Source: Bacteroidota bacterium
GTDB lineage: Bacteria; Bacteroidota; Bacteroidia; Chitinophagales; Chitinophagaceae
DNA length: 64,000 bases
Direction of reading: 5' to 3'
Assembly (NCBI GenBank): GCA_018267955.1
Contig: JAFDXL010000009.1
Span: 302,717-366,716, forward strand
A program made the position numbers and the translations under genes. The first letter of the stretch is position 1, and each line of letters starts with the position of its first letter. Shown here one piece after another: positions 24,057 to 33,098 of this stretch. The notes below the pieces were generated by a model. That model saw only the letters and a program-made list of their open reading frames with translations. It was not told where the DNA came from and did not search any database.

Positions 24057-25459
24057 TCGCCCAATCCTATAGTCTGATGCATATCCGGTATCTCAATATC
24101 GGTAAAGCCTTTTTTCAGCAGCCTGTCTTTAAATTCTATTTGTACATCATACTCGCCATGTACCAGGAACAGCTTTTTAACGGCTTGGGGATCCTGGCAG
24201 GCCAGCCATTGACTCAGGTCATTATAGTCGCCATGTGCACTCAGGCTTTCAATAATAGCTACTTCTGCATTGACCGTGTATCGCGTACCGAATATCCCTA
24301 CCTCTTTAGCGCCTGCGCGCAAGCGTCCGCCTAACGATTGAGGTTCGCAGTATCCCACTATCAATATCGTATTTCTGCTATCTTCAATATTATGCGCTAT
24401 ATGATGTTTGATCCTTCCGGCTTCGGCCATGCCTGATGCGGAGATAATTACACAAGGTTCTTTTATCTCATTCAATGCTTTAGACCCTTCCACGTCTTTA
24501 GTATAAAAAAGACCCTTGAAGTCAAATACATCTTCATCCTTCTTTAGCAGGGCCTGCACACGGTCGTTAAAGCATTCGGGGTGATGTTTGGTAACCTGTG
24601 TGGCCTCTATCGATAAAGGGCTATCTACATAATAGTTAACCGGTGGCAGCCTTCTTTCCAGGTCCAGCCTGTTTAGCAGGTATAATAGTTCCTGCGTGCG
24701 GCCTACGCTGAATGCCGGTATGATCAATTTACCACGCTTCTCCAGGCAGGTATGCACAATACTATTGAGGAGTTTTTCTGTAGAAGAACTGATGCGATCA
24801 TGCAGCCTGTTACCGTAGGTAGATTCTATGAGTATGTAATCTGCCTGCGGAAAGGTAGCAGGACTGCGTAATATCTCATCTCCATACCTGCCAACATCGC
24901 CGCTGAAGGTGATTCTGGATGTTTTACCATCTTCCGTGATCGTAAGGTTCACCGCTGCGCTTCCCAGTATATGTCCGCAATCGGTGTACATCAGTTCTAC
25001 TTCCTCATCTATGCGGTATGGTGTGTTATAATCTATCGTAAATATCATCGGAGAAACCTTCTGAACGTCTTCCTCTGTGTATAGTGGCTCTACGAGTTCC
25101 CTGTTTTCCCTTTCCCTGATCTTGTTGATATGCTGCACATCCCCTTCCTGTATCCTTGCTGAATCCAATAGCAATATCCGCATCAAATCTGCAGTTGCAG
25201 GCGTGCAATAGATCGTGCCGTTATAACCATCCTTTACCAATTTTGGTAACAGGCCTATATGGTCTATATGCGCGTGAGAAATGATTACATAGGTCAATTC
25301 TGAAGGCTCAAATCCCCATTCCTGGTTGAGCCTTATGGTGTCGCGTCCCATTCCCTGGAACATGCCACAATCCAGCAATACCTGCTTACCCGATCTTAAA
25401 TGTAAAAGGTGTTTAGAACCTGTAACTGTCCTGGCTGCGCCGTGAAAAGATATCTTCAT
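24053..25459 (-). CDS. Beta-CASP metallo-beta-lactamase ribonuclease-like protein
   Basis: 468 residues. The metallo-beta-lactamase motif SHAHIDHIG (His62, His64, Asp66, His67) and TDCGHILGSAA lie in the first 170 residues, ahead of a beta-CASP domain (about 240-360) and the C-terminal RMMBL segment with LFLVHGEYDVQ. The layout is that of bacterial and archaeal CPSF-like RNA-processing nucleases, which bind two zinc ions. It probably processes or degrades RNA in the cytoplasm. The true target is unknown. Convergent with kup, sharing TTAA. Confidence 0.9.
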   Translation of the reverse strand: MKISFHGAARTVTGSKHLLHLRSGKQVLLDCGMFQGMGRDTIRLNQEWGFEPSELTYVIISHAHIDHIGLLPKLVKDGYNGTIYCTPATADLMRILLLDSARIQEGDVQHINKIRERENRELVEPLYTEEDVQKVSPMIFTIDYNTPYRIDEEVELMYTDCGHILGSAAVNLTITEDGKTSRITFSGDVGRYGDEILRSPATFPQADYILIESTYGNRLHDRISSSTEKLLNSIVHTCLEKRGKLIIPAFSVGRTQELLYLLNRLDLERRLPPVNYYVDSPLSIEATQVTKHHPECFNDRVQALLKKDEDVFDFKGLFYTKDVEGSKALNEIKEPCVIISASGMAEAGRIKHHIAHNIEDSRNTILIVGYCEPQSLGGRLRAGAKEVGIFGTRYTVNAEVAIIESLSAHGDYNDLSQWLACQDPQAVKKLFLVHGEYDVQIEFKDRLLKKGFTDIEIPDMHQTIGLGD

Positions 25460-25505
25460 TGTGCTAATTACTTTGTAAATGTAACAGGCTTATACCATTA
25501 AAAAA

Positions 25506-25528
25506 ATAGCCTCCTTATCGGAGGCTAT
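25506..25528 (-). terminator. Terminator after the peptidylprolyl isomerase gene
   Basis: ATAGCCTCC and GGAGGCTAT pair around a five-base loop; on the minus strand a run of T residues follows. Confidence 0.85.
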
Positions 25529-25548
25529 GTAAGTTTTGTTAAACTCTT

Positions 25549-27519
25549 TTATTGCTGCACCATAGATCCAAAAACTTTTTCATCTACATGCATAGGATAT
25601 TTTTTGCGGATGGCGTCATTCCAGCTTTTTTCCAGGTAATCCTGGTATTCCGCTACAATATATCCTTTTGCTTCTTCCAGTGTTTTTGGTGTTGGTGTTG
25701 TAAATACATCATCCACTTTTATCACCGTATAGCTGCCATTATCATTCTTCTTAGGCTCAGTTACTTTGCCTTTGATAACGTTGGCAGGCTGCATATCCTT
25801 CATTTTAGAGAATTCATAATGGCCATGCTGCACTACAACCGCATCAGGTGTGGTTTTTGAGTTCAGTTTTTTCATCACGTCTTCATCTTTAGTGCCTTTC
25901 TTCGCCAGCATTTTCTGCCCTTCTTTCAGCGCTTCTTCGTTCTTGAACACATAGATAGAACCGATAAAGCCGGGCTCCCACATATATTTATTCTTGCGGG
26001 TTTCATAAAACTCTTTCAGCCCAACGGTATCTTTCGATGCTTTGCTCCATACATTCCTGTCCATCAGTTCAAACAACATGATACCATCTTTGTATTCTTT
26101 CATCAGCGATTTGAAATCAGGGTTTTCATCCACAAGTTTCTGCTCTTCAAAATCTGTCAGCACTTCTTTTTGATAATAAGTCATCAGGTCGCGCAAAACA
26201 GCGTTTCTTGCGCCCATCAGCCTTCCGCGGGTCATTGTCTCCGCGTATTTCATAAAGTCGTTTTGCATATAATCTTTACCGGCGAAGGTGAATACTGGTT
26301 TGTTCATATTTGCAAAATCAGTAGCACGGAAGGAATTAGCGGCTTTACCTGTATCAGGTATTTTCATCACTTTCGCTTCCAGTTCTGCCATGTTAGCAGG
26401 GTAATCTTTAAACCCGTTCTGTTGTTTTATCTTAGCATAGAAAGCTTCTTTGGCAACTTGCGCACGGGAATCATTTTCTACCTTACGTTTCAGAGCAGTC
26501 CTTACACTGTCAAAAGGTTTAGTCTCAGTTTTGGCGATGAGCTTAATGATATGCAGGCCATATTCTGTTTGTATAGGAGCAGAAATATCACCCGGTTTTT
26601 TCAAAGCAAAAGCTGCTTTTTCAAATTCAGGAGCTACATCACCAATGCCAAATGGTTTCAGCACACCGTTTTCAGGCATGGAATATTTATCATCAGAATA
26701 TCTATGCACCAGGCTGTCAAAAGGAATACCTTTTTTCAGGTCCGCCTGTATAGAATCCATTCTTTTGCGTGCAGCAACCAGGCCTTCTTCACCTTTCGAT
26801 TTTGGTGATGCTACCATTATTTGCTGTACCGTTACTTGTCCTGATGCAGGACGCTTATCCAATACCTTTACAATATGGTAACCAAATTGTGTGCGGAATG
26901 GTTTGGACACTTTGCCTACAGCAGTGTTATAAGCGGCATTTTCAAAAGGATACACTGTTTGCAATGCTGTCATGTAGCCAATATCGCCACCTTGTGCTTT
27001 AGAGCCCGGATCTTCAGAATATTGCATTGCCATTTTCGAAAAATCGGCTTTGCCTTTCACGATCTCATTATATATGCTGTCGATCTTTTTATACGGCGCT
27101 ACGGTATCTGCAGATGGCACATAGATAGATGATGAAATAAGAATATGCTGTACATGCACTTCCTGTTTCATTCTTTCGTACGCTTCTTTCACCAGTTGCT
27201 CTGTAACCTGGTCGTCCGTCAAATAATTTTTTGCCAGCTGCTTACGATAGTTATCCAGTTCGTTTTGTATAGATGGTATAGTATCTATATGTTGCAGTTC
27301 CGCCTCTTTTACTTTCATCCTGAAGAGGGAATAAAGGTCCAGGTATTCCCGGAGCGCTTTCTCTGTCATTTCAGGCTTTTTATTAAGGCTGTTTTTTTGG
27401 TAGACCCTCAGAAATTCCTCTTTACTTACGGGTGTGTTGCCAAATTCAAAAAGGGTTTGTGCATAACCCTGGGCTGTAATAGCTGCAAAGGCAAAAAAAG
27501 TCAGAACAAGCTTGCGCAT
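25549..27519 (-). CDS. Periplasmic peptidylprolyl isomerase with two parvulin domains (SurA/PpiD-like)
   Basis: 656 residues with a signal peptide (MRKLVLTFFAFAAITAQGYAQ). An N-terminal helical chaperone segment (about 25-115) is followed by two parvulin rotamase domains: residues about 118-217 (VQHILIS ... YSEDPGSKAQGGDIGYMTA ... FGYHIVKVLDKRPA) and about 226-331 (VQQIMVA ... YSDDKYSMPENGVLKPFGIGDVAPEFEKAAFAL ... YGLHIIKLI). A long C-terminal extension of some 320 residues has no motif I recognise. It probably helps outer-membrane proteins fold. It may share an operon with the two thioredoxin genes upstream. Confidence 0.9.
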   Translation of the reverse strand: MRKLVLTFFAFAAITAQGYAQTLFEFGNTPVSKEEFLRVYQKNSLNKKPEMTEKALREYLDLYSLFRMKVKEAELQHIDTIPSIQNELDNYRKQLAKNYLTDDQVTEQLVKEAYERMKQEVHVQHILISSSIYVPSADTVAPYKKIDSIYNEIVKGKADFSKMAMQYSEDPGSKAQGGDIGYMTALQTVYPFENAAYNTAVGKVSKPFRTQFGYHIVKVLDKRPASGQVTVQQIMVASPKSKGEEGLVAARKRMDSIQADLKKGIPFDSLVHRYSDDKYSMPENGVLKPFGIGDVAPEFEKAAFALKKPGDISAPIQTEYGLHIIKLIAKTETKPFDSVRTALKRKVENDSRAQVAKEAFYAKIKQQNGFKDYPANMAELEAKVMKIPDTGKAANSFRATDFANMNKPVFTFAGKDYMQNDFMKYAETMTRGRLMGARNAVLRDLMTYYQKEVLTDFEEQKLVDENPDFKSLMKEYKDGIMLFELMDRNVWSKASKDTVGLKEFYETRKNKYMWEPGFIGSIYVFKNEEALKEGQKMLAKKGTKDEDVMKKLNSKTTPDAVVVQHGHYEFSKMKDMQPANVIKGKVTEPKKNDNGSYTVIKVDDVFTTPTPKTLEEAKGYIVAEYQDYLEKSWNDAIRKKYPMHVDEKVFGSMVQQ

Positions 27520-27550
27520 GTGGTAATCTTTTAAAAATAGTTTTAGTTGG

Positions 27551-29002
27551 TTACTTGGATTTAGTTTTCTTATTTCTCTCCAGCATGTCTATAAGACCTG
27601 CAATATTACTATAATCAATTTGTTTCCCTCTAATTATCTTTTTATCGTCCAGCAAATATATAATAGGCGTCATATATATATTGTATTGCTCGCGGAAACG
27701 GCTCTGGTGCTCAGGATCCCATACATTGGTCCATTCCTGCATACCGGGGTTCTTTTTCAGGAAATCCTTCCACATTTTCTCATCGTCGTAGGTAGATATA
27801 GCATATACTTTTACACCTTTGGCTTTCAACACAGCCTTATAGGTAGAGTCTAGTTTAGGCAGCTCTACCTGGCAATGCCCGCAATCCGGAGACCAGAATA
27901 CCAGCAAAGTATATTTGGCATCGATAGCATGCATCGATTGTTCTTTGCCGTTTACATCTTTCATTTTCAATTCGGGGGCTACGTTGCCTATAACGTTGGG
28001 TGCTATCTTACGTGCGGCTGTAATATATTGCTGCAGTTCATCAGGTTTCAGCCAGGTAGCATCGCCTTTCATATAGTAATTCTCTACAAAATGCACATAG
28101 GAGCCATCCATACCCATGATCTTGCTGTTACCGGCATTATTGGTAAGCCACCACAATGTGTATTTAAAAAGTTCCTGCGTACCTCTTGTTTTAGCAAGCA
28201 GCCAATCGCCTTCTTTATTGATACTATCTTCGTATTGCAGTGTCAGCTTATTAATGTATTCATCGAGCTTGGCATCATATAAAGGTGTATTGATCAGCCT
28301 GTCGTCGCGAAGGTCAAAACCATCCCAATAATGCGCTTTATAATACAAGTAGCCAAAGGCGCTGTCCACTTTACCATCTGCAGTATAATGCGGCCCATCG
28401 GGTACCTGGGGCAGTTCTAATGCAGAGAATATCTTTGCCAGCAGGGCCTTTGGATGGCTTTTAATATAGTTCTCCCTGTAATCATACAATTCCTTTGCAG
28501 CATCTTTCACTTGTTTTTCCAGCGCTGCCGAATCTGCTTTGTTTTTTGCATTCTTATACCCTTCAGAGATCTGTTCCTGTTTCTGGCCATAACCGTTCAA
28601 AAACTCACCGTACGCAATGAAATCGTTATTCTGCTGCGAGCCTGTGTATTTCAGGCTTTGCGGTAGGGTCTTTACAGTAATGTTGATACCTATTTCATCG
28701 CCGTTATCCAGCAAAAAGTCAAAGTAGGTTTTCTTATCAGATAGCAATATCATGTAGATGCCACCTAATATCTTTTCCTTACTCTGCATCACCCCTACTC
28801 CATTCTTATCCACCTTTACAGAGTCGGTTTTGTAGATAGTAGGCAGTGGTTTGCCGTAGTAATGCGCCAGGTACACCAGGCTGTCTTTAATATCTGTAAA
28901 CTTCAGTTGTATCTTATAACCATCGCGGGCCTGCAGCTGCGATGCGCAAAGCAAACACAGTACAAAGCCCGGAAGAAGGTTTGAAGCAAATTTTTTCAGC
29001 AT
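27551..29002 (-). CDS. TlpA-like thioredoxin with DUF4369/DUF5106-type N terminus (copy 1)
   Basis: 483 residues with a signal peptide (about 1-25). The N-terminal beta domain (about 28-115, YKIQLKFTDIKDSLVYLAHYYGKPLP) is DUF4369-like, the middle (about 150-335) is helical and DUF5106-like, and the C-terminal thioredoxin fold (about 340-475) has the redox motif FWSPDCGHC, with cysteines near 374 and 377, and the cis-proline in YMTPIIYLL. Such proteins reduce periplasmic disulphides. The gene is a tandem duplicate of the next one upstream, 9 bases apart. Confidence 0.88.
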   Translation of the reverse strand: MLKKFASNLLPGFVLCLLCASQLQARDGYKIQLKFTDIKDSLVYLAHYYGKPLPTIYKTDSVKVDKNGVGVMQSKEKILGGIYMILLSDKKTYFDFLLDNGDEIGINITVKTLPQSLKYTGSQQNNDFIAYGEFLNGYGQKQEQISEGYKNAKNKADSAALEKQVKDAAKELYDYRENYIKSHPKALLAKIFSALELPQVPDGPHYTADGKVDSAFGYLYYKAHYWDGFDLRDDRLINTPLYDAKLDEYINKLTLQYEDSINKEGDWLLAKTRGTQELFKYTLWWLTNNAGNSKIMGMDGSYVHFVENYYMKGDATWLKPDELQQYITAARKIAPNVIGNVAPELKMKDVNGKEQSMHAIDAKYTLLVFWSPDCGHCQVELPKLDSTYKAVLKAKGVKVYAISTYDDEKMWKDFLKKNPGMQEWTNVWDPEHQSRFREQYNIYMTPIIYLLDDKKIIRGKQIDYSNIAGLIDMLERNKKTKSK

Positions 29003-29011
29003 TCCTGATGA

Positions 29012-30445
29012 TTATTTAGCAGCTTTTTTTTCTTTATTTTCTAAAATATCTAGTAGGGTAATAATATTCTCATAGTCCAAACGCTTGCCGCGGATGATCT
29101 TCTTTTCATCAAGCAGGTATATGGTTGGCGTACCATATACATCATATTGAGATTGGTAATCAGAATGATGTTCGGGATCCCAAACGTTTACCCATTCTTC
29201 CATTCCCGGATTCTTTTTGATGAAGTCCTGCCATTTGGCTTCGTCACCTTCGGTACGTACTGCATACACCTTTACACCTTTCTTTTTAAGCACTGCTTTG
29301 TAAACAGAATCCATTTTGGGTATCTCTGTCATGCAGTGGCCACAATCTGGCGACCAGAATATGAGGAGCGTATATTTTGCTTTCAGATCAGACAGGCTAT
29401 GCTCTACTCCTTTCACATCTTTCATCTTCAATTCAGGAGCCACGTTGCCTATTACATTCGGTGCCACTTTACGTGCACGGTCTATATATTTATTCAGTGT
29501 TTCATGGTCCATCCAATAGGCATCGCCTTTCATGTGGTAGTTCTCTACCAGGTACACGAACACCTCATCCAGCCCCATTATCTTACTGCTCTGCGCCCAA
29601 TTGGTGATCCAGTGAAGGGTGTATTTAAACAACTCGGTACGTCCGCGTGTCTTGGCTAATAAAATATCTGCTTCTTTTTCTACAGAATCAGGTGTTGGTA
29701 TCAGCAGTTTATTGAAATATTCATCCAGTTTCTGGTCATACACGGGTGTATGTATCAGCCTGTCATCCGTAAAATCGAAGTAATCCCAAAAATGGCTTTT
29801 GTAATAATTGTAGGCAAAATTGCTATCTACTTTTCCATCAGGCAGGTAATGTGTCCCCTCGGGAACTTGCGGGGTGCGAATAGCATTGAATATCTTAGCC
29901 AATAGCGAATTCGGATATTCTTTGATATAGTTCATCCGGTAGTCTATCAGCTCTTTAGACATGTCTTTGCCCTTAGTATATACCGCTTCAGAATCAGCCT
30001 TTGTCTTTGCTGCTTTTAGCTCATCCTCCAGCTTTTTACCGCGGGCTCCAAAATCTATCAGGTAGTTAGAGTATTTATTGAAGCGCTCATTTTCCGGGGA
30101 ACCGGTTATCTTAATACTTTGCGGAAGCTTTTCTGAATTAGCGGTGATATTCATATTATCACCATTATTCAGCAACACTTCAAAATAGCGCTGATTGCCC
30201 TGCACTAATATAATATAGATACCGCCCAGCACCTTTTCTTTCGATTGCAATACCAACACACCGTTTTTATCAATACGGCCTGAGTCCTGCTTGTACAGGG
30301 TTGGCAAGGGCTTGGCATAATAATGGGCCAGGTAAACCAAAGAATCCTTCAGGTCAGAGAATTTGATCGTAATCTTATAACCATCACCGGCAAAACTCGC
30401 CGTACTCAAAAGGATAAAAAGAGACGCAAATAAAAATCTTTTCAT
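29012..30445 (-). CDS. TlpA-like thioredoxin with DUF4369/DUF5106-type N terminus (copy 2)
   Basis: 477 residues, clearly the paralogue of the downstream gene along the whole length: signal peptide MKRFLFASLFILLSTASFAG, YKITIKFSDLKDSLVYLAHYYAKPLP, APNVIGNVAPELKMKDV, and the active site FWSPDCGHC with cis-proline YGTPTIYLL. Differences are spread evenly rather than clustered, so the duplication is not recent. First gene of the probable three-gene unit with copy 1 and the peptidylprolyl isomerase, a combination that suggests folding and disulphide control of exported proteins. Confidence 0.88.
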   Translation of the reverse strand: MKRFLFASLFILLSTASFAGDGYKITIKFSDLKDSLVYLAHYYAKPLPTLYKQDSGRIDKNGVLVLQSKEKVLGGIYIILVQGNQRYFEVLLNNGDNMNITANSEKLPQSIKITGSPENERFNKYSNYLIDFGARGKKLEDELKAAKTKADSEAVYTKGKDMSKELIDYRMNYIKEYPNSLLAKIFNAIRTPQVPEGTHYLPDGKVDSNFAYNYYKSHFWDYFDFTDDRLIHTPVYDQKLDEYFNKLLIPTPDSVEKEADILLAKTRGRTELFKYTLHWITNWAQSSKIMGLDEVFVYLVENYHMKGDAYWMDHETLNKYIDRARKVAPNVIGNVAPELKMKDVKGVEHSLSDLKAKYTLLIFWSPDCGHCMTEIPKMDSVYKAVLKKKGVKVYAVRTEGDEAKWQDFIKKNPGMEEWVNVWDPEHHSDYQSQYDVYGTPTIYLLDEKKIIRGKRLDYENIITLLDILENKEKKAAK

Positions 30446-30564
30446 ATATGCAATAATTACGGAAAGTAACTGTTTTATTACAATTACTGTAGTTTAGGTC
30501 TGTTTAAAGTTCGGTAAAACTCAAATTTAAATGTTATAGACAGCGTATCCTAAACTAATGGCTG

Positions 30565-30572
30565 TAAATTTG
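30565..30572 (+). promoter_or_regulatory. Candidate -7 box (TAAATTTG) for rlmD
   Basis: Exact TANNTTTG match about 33 bases before the TTG start of rlmD, in the divergent spacer with the thioredoxin gene. No -33 element identified. Confidence 0.45.
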
Positions 30573-30604
30573 CGCCTAATTAACTAATTTTTAGCACTTA
30601 GTCA

Positions 30605-32014
30605 TTGGCCCGGAAAAAGAGACAACCTATTGAAAGCGTACAGGTAACAACCTACGCCGCTGAAGGAAAAAGTATTGCCAACCTCGATGGCGGCAAAGTA
30701 CTGTTTGTAGAAAATGCCATACCCGGCGATATTGTCAATGTACGCGTTACAAAGGACAAGAAAAGCTGGGCAGAGGGTAAAGTAACCAAACTGATACAGC
30801 CTTCTGCTGATCGTGTACAACCATTTTGCCAGCATTTTGGCGTATGTGGTGGCTGCAAATGGCAGATGCTGCCCTACCCGTTGCAATTGAAATATAAGCA
30901 GCAACAGGTGCTCGACCAGTTGCAACGCATTGGACAGGTGGCCTTGCCACCGATGAACAATATACTGGGCAGCCCGCGCGAACGCTATTACAGGAATAAA
31001 CTCGAGTTCACCTTCAGCCAGCGCAAATACAAAACGGTGGAGGAAATAGAAGCTGCAGGCGATGGCTTTATTCCGGATGAGCCAGCGTTTGGCTTCCATG
31101 CGCCGGGATTGTTTGATAAAGTAGTAGATATTTATACATGCTATCTGCAGGAGGAACCTACCAACCTGCTGTTAGATGCTCTGAGAAAGTATGCCACGGA
31201 GCGAAACCTCCCTTATTACGATTACAGAGAGCATACCGGCTGGCTGCGTAATATTGTACTGCGCGTAGCACGTACCGGTGAGATACTGATCAATCTTGTA
31301 TTGCAACATGATAATGCAGAGCGTAAAGCTATCCTCGATCATATATTAGCCAACATACCGGGCATAACCAGCCTTCATTATACTATCAATCCCAAAGTAA
31401 ATGATACGATCTACGACCTGGATGTGCATTGCTATCATGGTAAAGGATATATAGAAGAAACGCTGGAAGATTATCGGTTCAAGATCTCACCAAAATCTTT
31501 CTTTCAGACCAATACCTACCAGGCAGAGGCGCTATACCGTGTAACGCGCGAATTTGCAGGACTCACAGGTACGGAAACTTTATACGATCTCTATTGCGGT
31601 ACGGGCAGCATAGGCATCTTCTGCTCCAAAGGAGCTAAAAAGGTAATAGGCATCGAAGTAGTGGCGGATGCTATTGAAGATGCTAAGGAAAATGCAGCAT
31701 TGAACGGGCTGGATCATTGCCTTTTCTATGCAGGCGATGTGGCCGATATATGCACGGACGATTTCTTTGCGCAGCATGGTAAGCCCGATGTGATCATTAC
31801 AGATCCTCCAAGGGCCGGTATGCACGAGAAGTTGATACAGCAACTGCTGCGTATGCGTGCACCTAAGGTAGTATATGTAAGCTGCAACCCTGCGACCCAG
31901 GCCCGCGATCTGAAATTGCTAGACGAGGCTTATAAGGTAACGAAGTTGCAGCCTGTAGATATGTTCCCGCATACGCACCATATAGAAAATGTAGCGCTGC
32001 TGGAACTCCGCTAA
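30605..32014 (+). CDS. rlmD: 23S rRNA (uracil-C5)-methyltransferase RlmD
   Basis: 469 residues. An N-terminal TRAM domain (about 8-65) is followed by the iron-sulphur motif CQHFGVCGGC (Cys75, Cys81, Cys84; the fourth ligand is probably the Cys in DIYTCYLQ). The methyltransferase core has LYDLYCGTGSIGIF for S-adenosylmethionine, ITDPPRAGMHEKL, and the catalytic cysteine in VVYVSCNPATQARDL. It makes 5-methyluridine in 23S rRNA. The start is TTG at 30605; no ATG gives a complete TRAM domain. Confidence 0.94.
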   Translation: MARKKRQPIESVQVTTYAAEGKSIANLDGGKVLFVENAIPGDIVNVRVTKDKKSWAEGKVTKLIQPSADRVQPFCQHFGVCGGCKWQMLPYPLQLKYKQQQVLDQLQRIGQVALPPMNNILGSPRERYYRNKLEFTFSQRKYKTVEEIEAAGDGFIPDEPAFGFHAPGLFDKVVDIYTCYLQEEPTNLLLDALRKYATERNLPYYDYREHTGWLRNIVLRVARTGEILINLVLQHDNAERKAILDHILANIPGITSLHYTINPKVNDTIYDLDVHCYHGKGYIEETLEDYRFKISPKSFFQTNTYQAEALYRVTREFAGLTGTETLYDLYCGTGSIGIFCSKGAKKVIGIEVVADAIEDAKENAALNGLDHCLFYAGDVADICTDDFFAQHGKPDVIITDPPRAGMHEKLIQQLLRMRAPKVVYVSCNPATQARDLKLLDEAYKVTKLQPVDMFPHTHHIENVALLELR

Positions 32015-32017
32015 GGT

Positions 32018-32266
32018 TTAATAATCAAGCGTACAATCGCTGGTTTCCTTCACGGTAAAACCTAATACGTCGTGTGTGGTTACAGAGTTAGCACAACGGC
32101 TGTGTGCATCGCTGCGGCTGGCCTTGAACGTTTGTGTATTGGTTCCTGTGGTCAATACAGAATCCTTGAAAGATGTTGCCGTATGGCAGGTGCAGGTCCA
32201 TGTTTTTTTGCAGGAGGTACCAAAGCTGAGTACTGCCAGTAAGGCAAGGGGCATTATGAGTTTCAT
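32018..32266 (-). CDS. Small cysteine-rich lipoprotein, 82 aa
   Basis: I do not recognise the family. A lipoprotein signal peptide (MKLIMPLALLAVLSFGTSC) is followed by a mature part of about 63 residues with four further cysteines besides the lipid-anchor one (WTCTCHTAT, SRCAN, SDCTLDY), enough for two disulphides. It also has many Ser/Thr residues. It should sit in the envelope. It ends 4 bases from the convergent rlmD stop with no hairpin visible between the genes. Confidence 0.65.
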   Translation of the reverse strand: MKLIMPLALLAVLSFGTSCKKTWTCTCHTATSFKDSVLTTGTNTQTFKASRSDAHSRCANSVTTHDVLGFTVKETSDCTLDY

Positions 32267-32321
32267 AAGTTGTAATGAATGTGTGACTGTAATAATACAA
32301 CGTTTTAGGGAGTATCAATAG

Positions 32322-32522
32322 CTAATCCTGTTCCTCGAGCTGGAATATCTCTTCCACCGGCTTCGCAAAAAAACGGGCGATCTTCAGTACCAGTATCGCA
32401 GAAGGAACATATTTGTTCGATTCAATAGCTACAATGGTCTGTCGCGATACATTTATCTTTTCAGCAAGGTCGGCCTGGGTCATGTTATGCCGGGCACGTT
32501 CTACTTTTATATAGTTTTTCAT
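32322..32522 (-). CDS. XRE-type HTH regulator (YozG/Cro-like), 66 aa
   Basis: 66 residues that consist almost only of a Cro/C1-type helix-turn-helix: IKVERARHNMTQADLAEKINVSRQTIVAIESNKYVPSAILVLKIARFF. The family member found beside a small membrane protein usually represses its own operon. Its ATG overlaps the stop of the upstream membrane protein by 4 bases. A palindromic operator candidate lies just before that membrane protein gene. Confidence 0.88.
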   Translation of the reverse strand: MKNYIKVERARHNMTQADLAEKINVSRQTIVAIESNKYVPSAILVLKIARFFAKPVEEIFQLEEQD

Positions 32523-32983
32523 GCAAGCTCCTCCTTCCCTGCCTTTTTAAAATGCAGCTTGAAATAATATATCACTATAAATATTACTAGTATGGTAAAA
32601 AGATTGGCATATAGTACCATCAAAAAGCTGAGTCCGTATAAGCTAAATAGCCCTACAGCAAGTACAAAGTAGTTTACATATACACTTATTTGCAACGCTC
32701 TTAACCGCACGGATGCTACATATTCATCTTCTCTTTTTTCTTTGGAGAAAGCGATCATGAACAAACTGGCAAATACAAGGAAGATAGCCACCTCGTTCGA
32801 CATATCATTATCCCTTATATCGAACGCTTTAGGCGGTGCCGTTGGTTGTGGCAGCCTGAGAAATGGTACGGAATAATCGTACATGATCACTGCTACCATA
32901 AATATGATAGAGGGAAGTATCAATACCCACCCGATCTTCCTGCAGATATGAGGTAATAAAAGACTGTTTTTCATGTCGCTCAT
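32519..32983 (-). CDS. Four-helix membrane protein paired with an XRE regulator
   Basis: 154 residues with four likely membrane helices (about 17-36, 62-78, 98-118, 124-143) and positively charged ends (KLHFKKAGKEELA). I cannot place it in a named family. Pairs of a small multi-helix membrane protein and a 65-70 residue HTH regulator, with overlapping genes, are common in Firmicutes and Bacteroidota; the membrane partner may tether or antagonise the regulator. That role is inferred. A Met at residue 4 is an alternative start. Confidence 0.72.
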   Translation of the reverse strand: MSDMKNSLLLPHICRKIGWVLILPSIIFMVAVIMYDYSVPFLRLPQPTAPPKAFDIRDNDMSNEVAIFLVFASLFMIAFSKEKREDEYVASVRLRALQISVYVNYFVLAVGLFSLYGLSFLMVLYANLFTILVIFIVIYYFKLHFKKAGKEELA

Positions 32984-32994
32984 TTTTTACCAAA

Positions 32995-33021
32995 TGTAAA
33001 GTATATTTTACATAAAGTAAA
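32995..33021. promoter_or_regulatory. Helically phased GTAAA/TTTAC operator upstream of the XRE operon
   Basis: TGTAAAGTATATTTTACA (32995-33012) is a palindrome, and TTTACATAAAGTAAA (33007-33021) overlaps it. The half-sites GTAAA/TTTAC are centred near 32998, 33009 and 33019, that is 10-11 bases apart, one helical turn. It lies 12 bases before the membrane protein start, where autorepression by the XRE protein would act. Confidence 0.6.
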
Positions 33022-33098
33022 GTTATGTGGACATATTTATAGGATTTTTTTGCAAACAGTATTTACATTATTTTGCCAACAGATAGTATTGGTGATCA

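Noticed and set aside
28790..28802. AGTAGGGGTG, nine of ten bases of the sigma-motif, within the thioredoxin copy 1 gene
   Set aside because: It is inside coding sequence (Gly-Val-Gly-Val codons) and not upstream of a gene. It shows near matches arise by chance, so only copies at promoters were counted.
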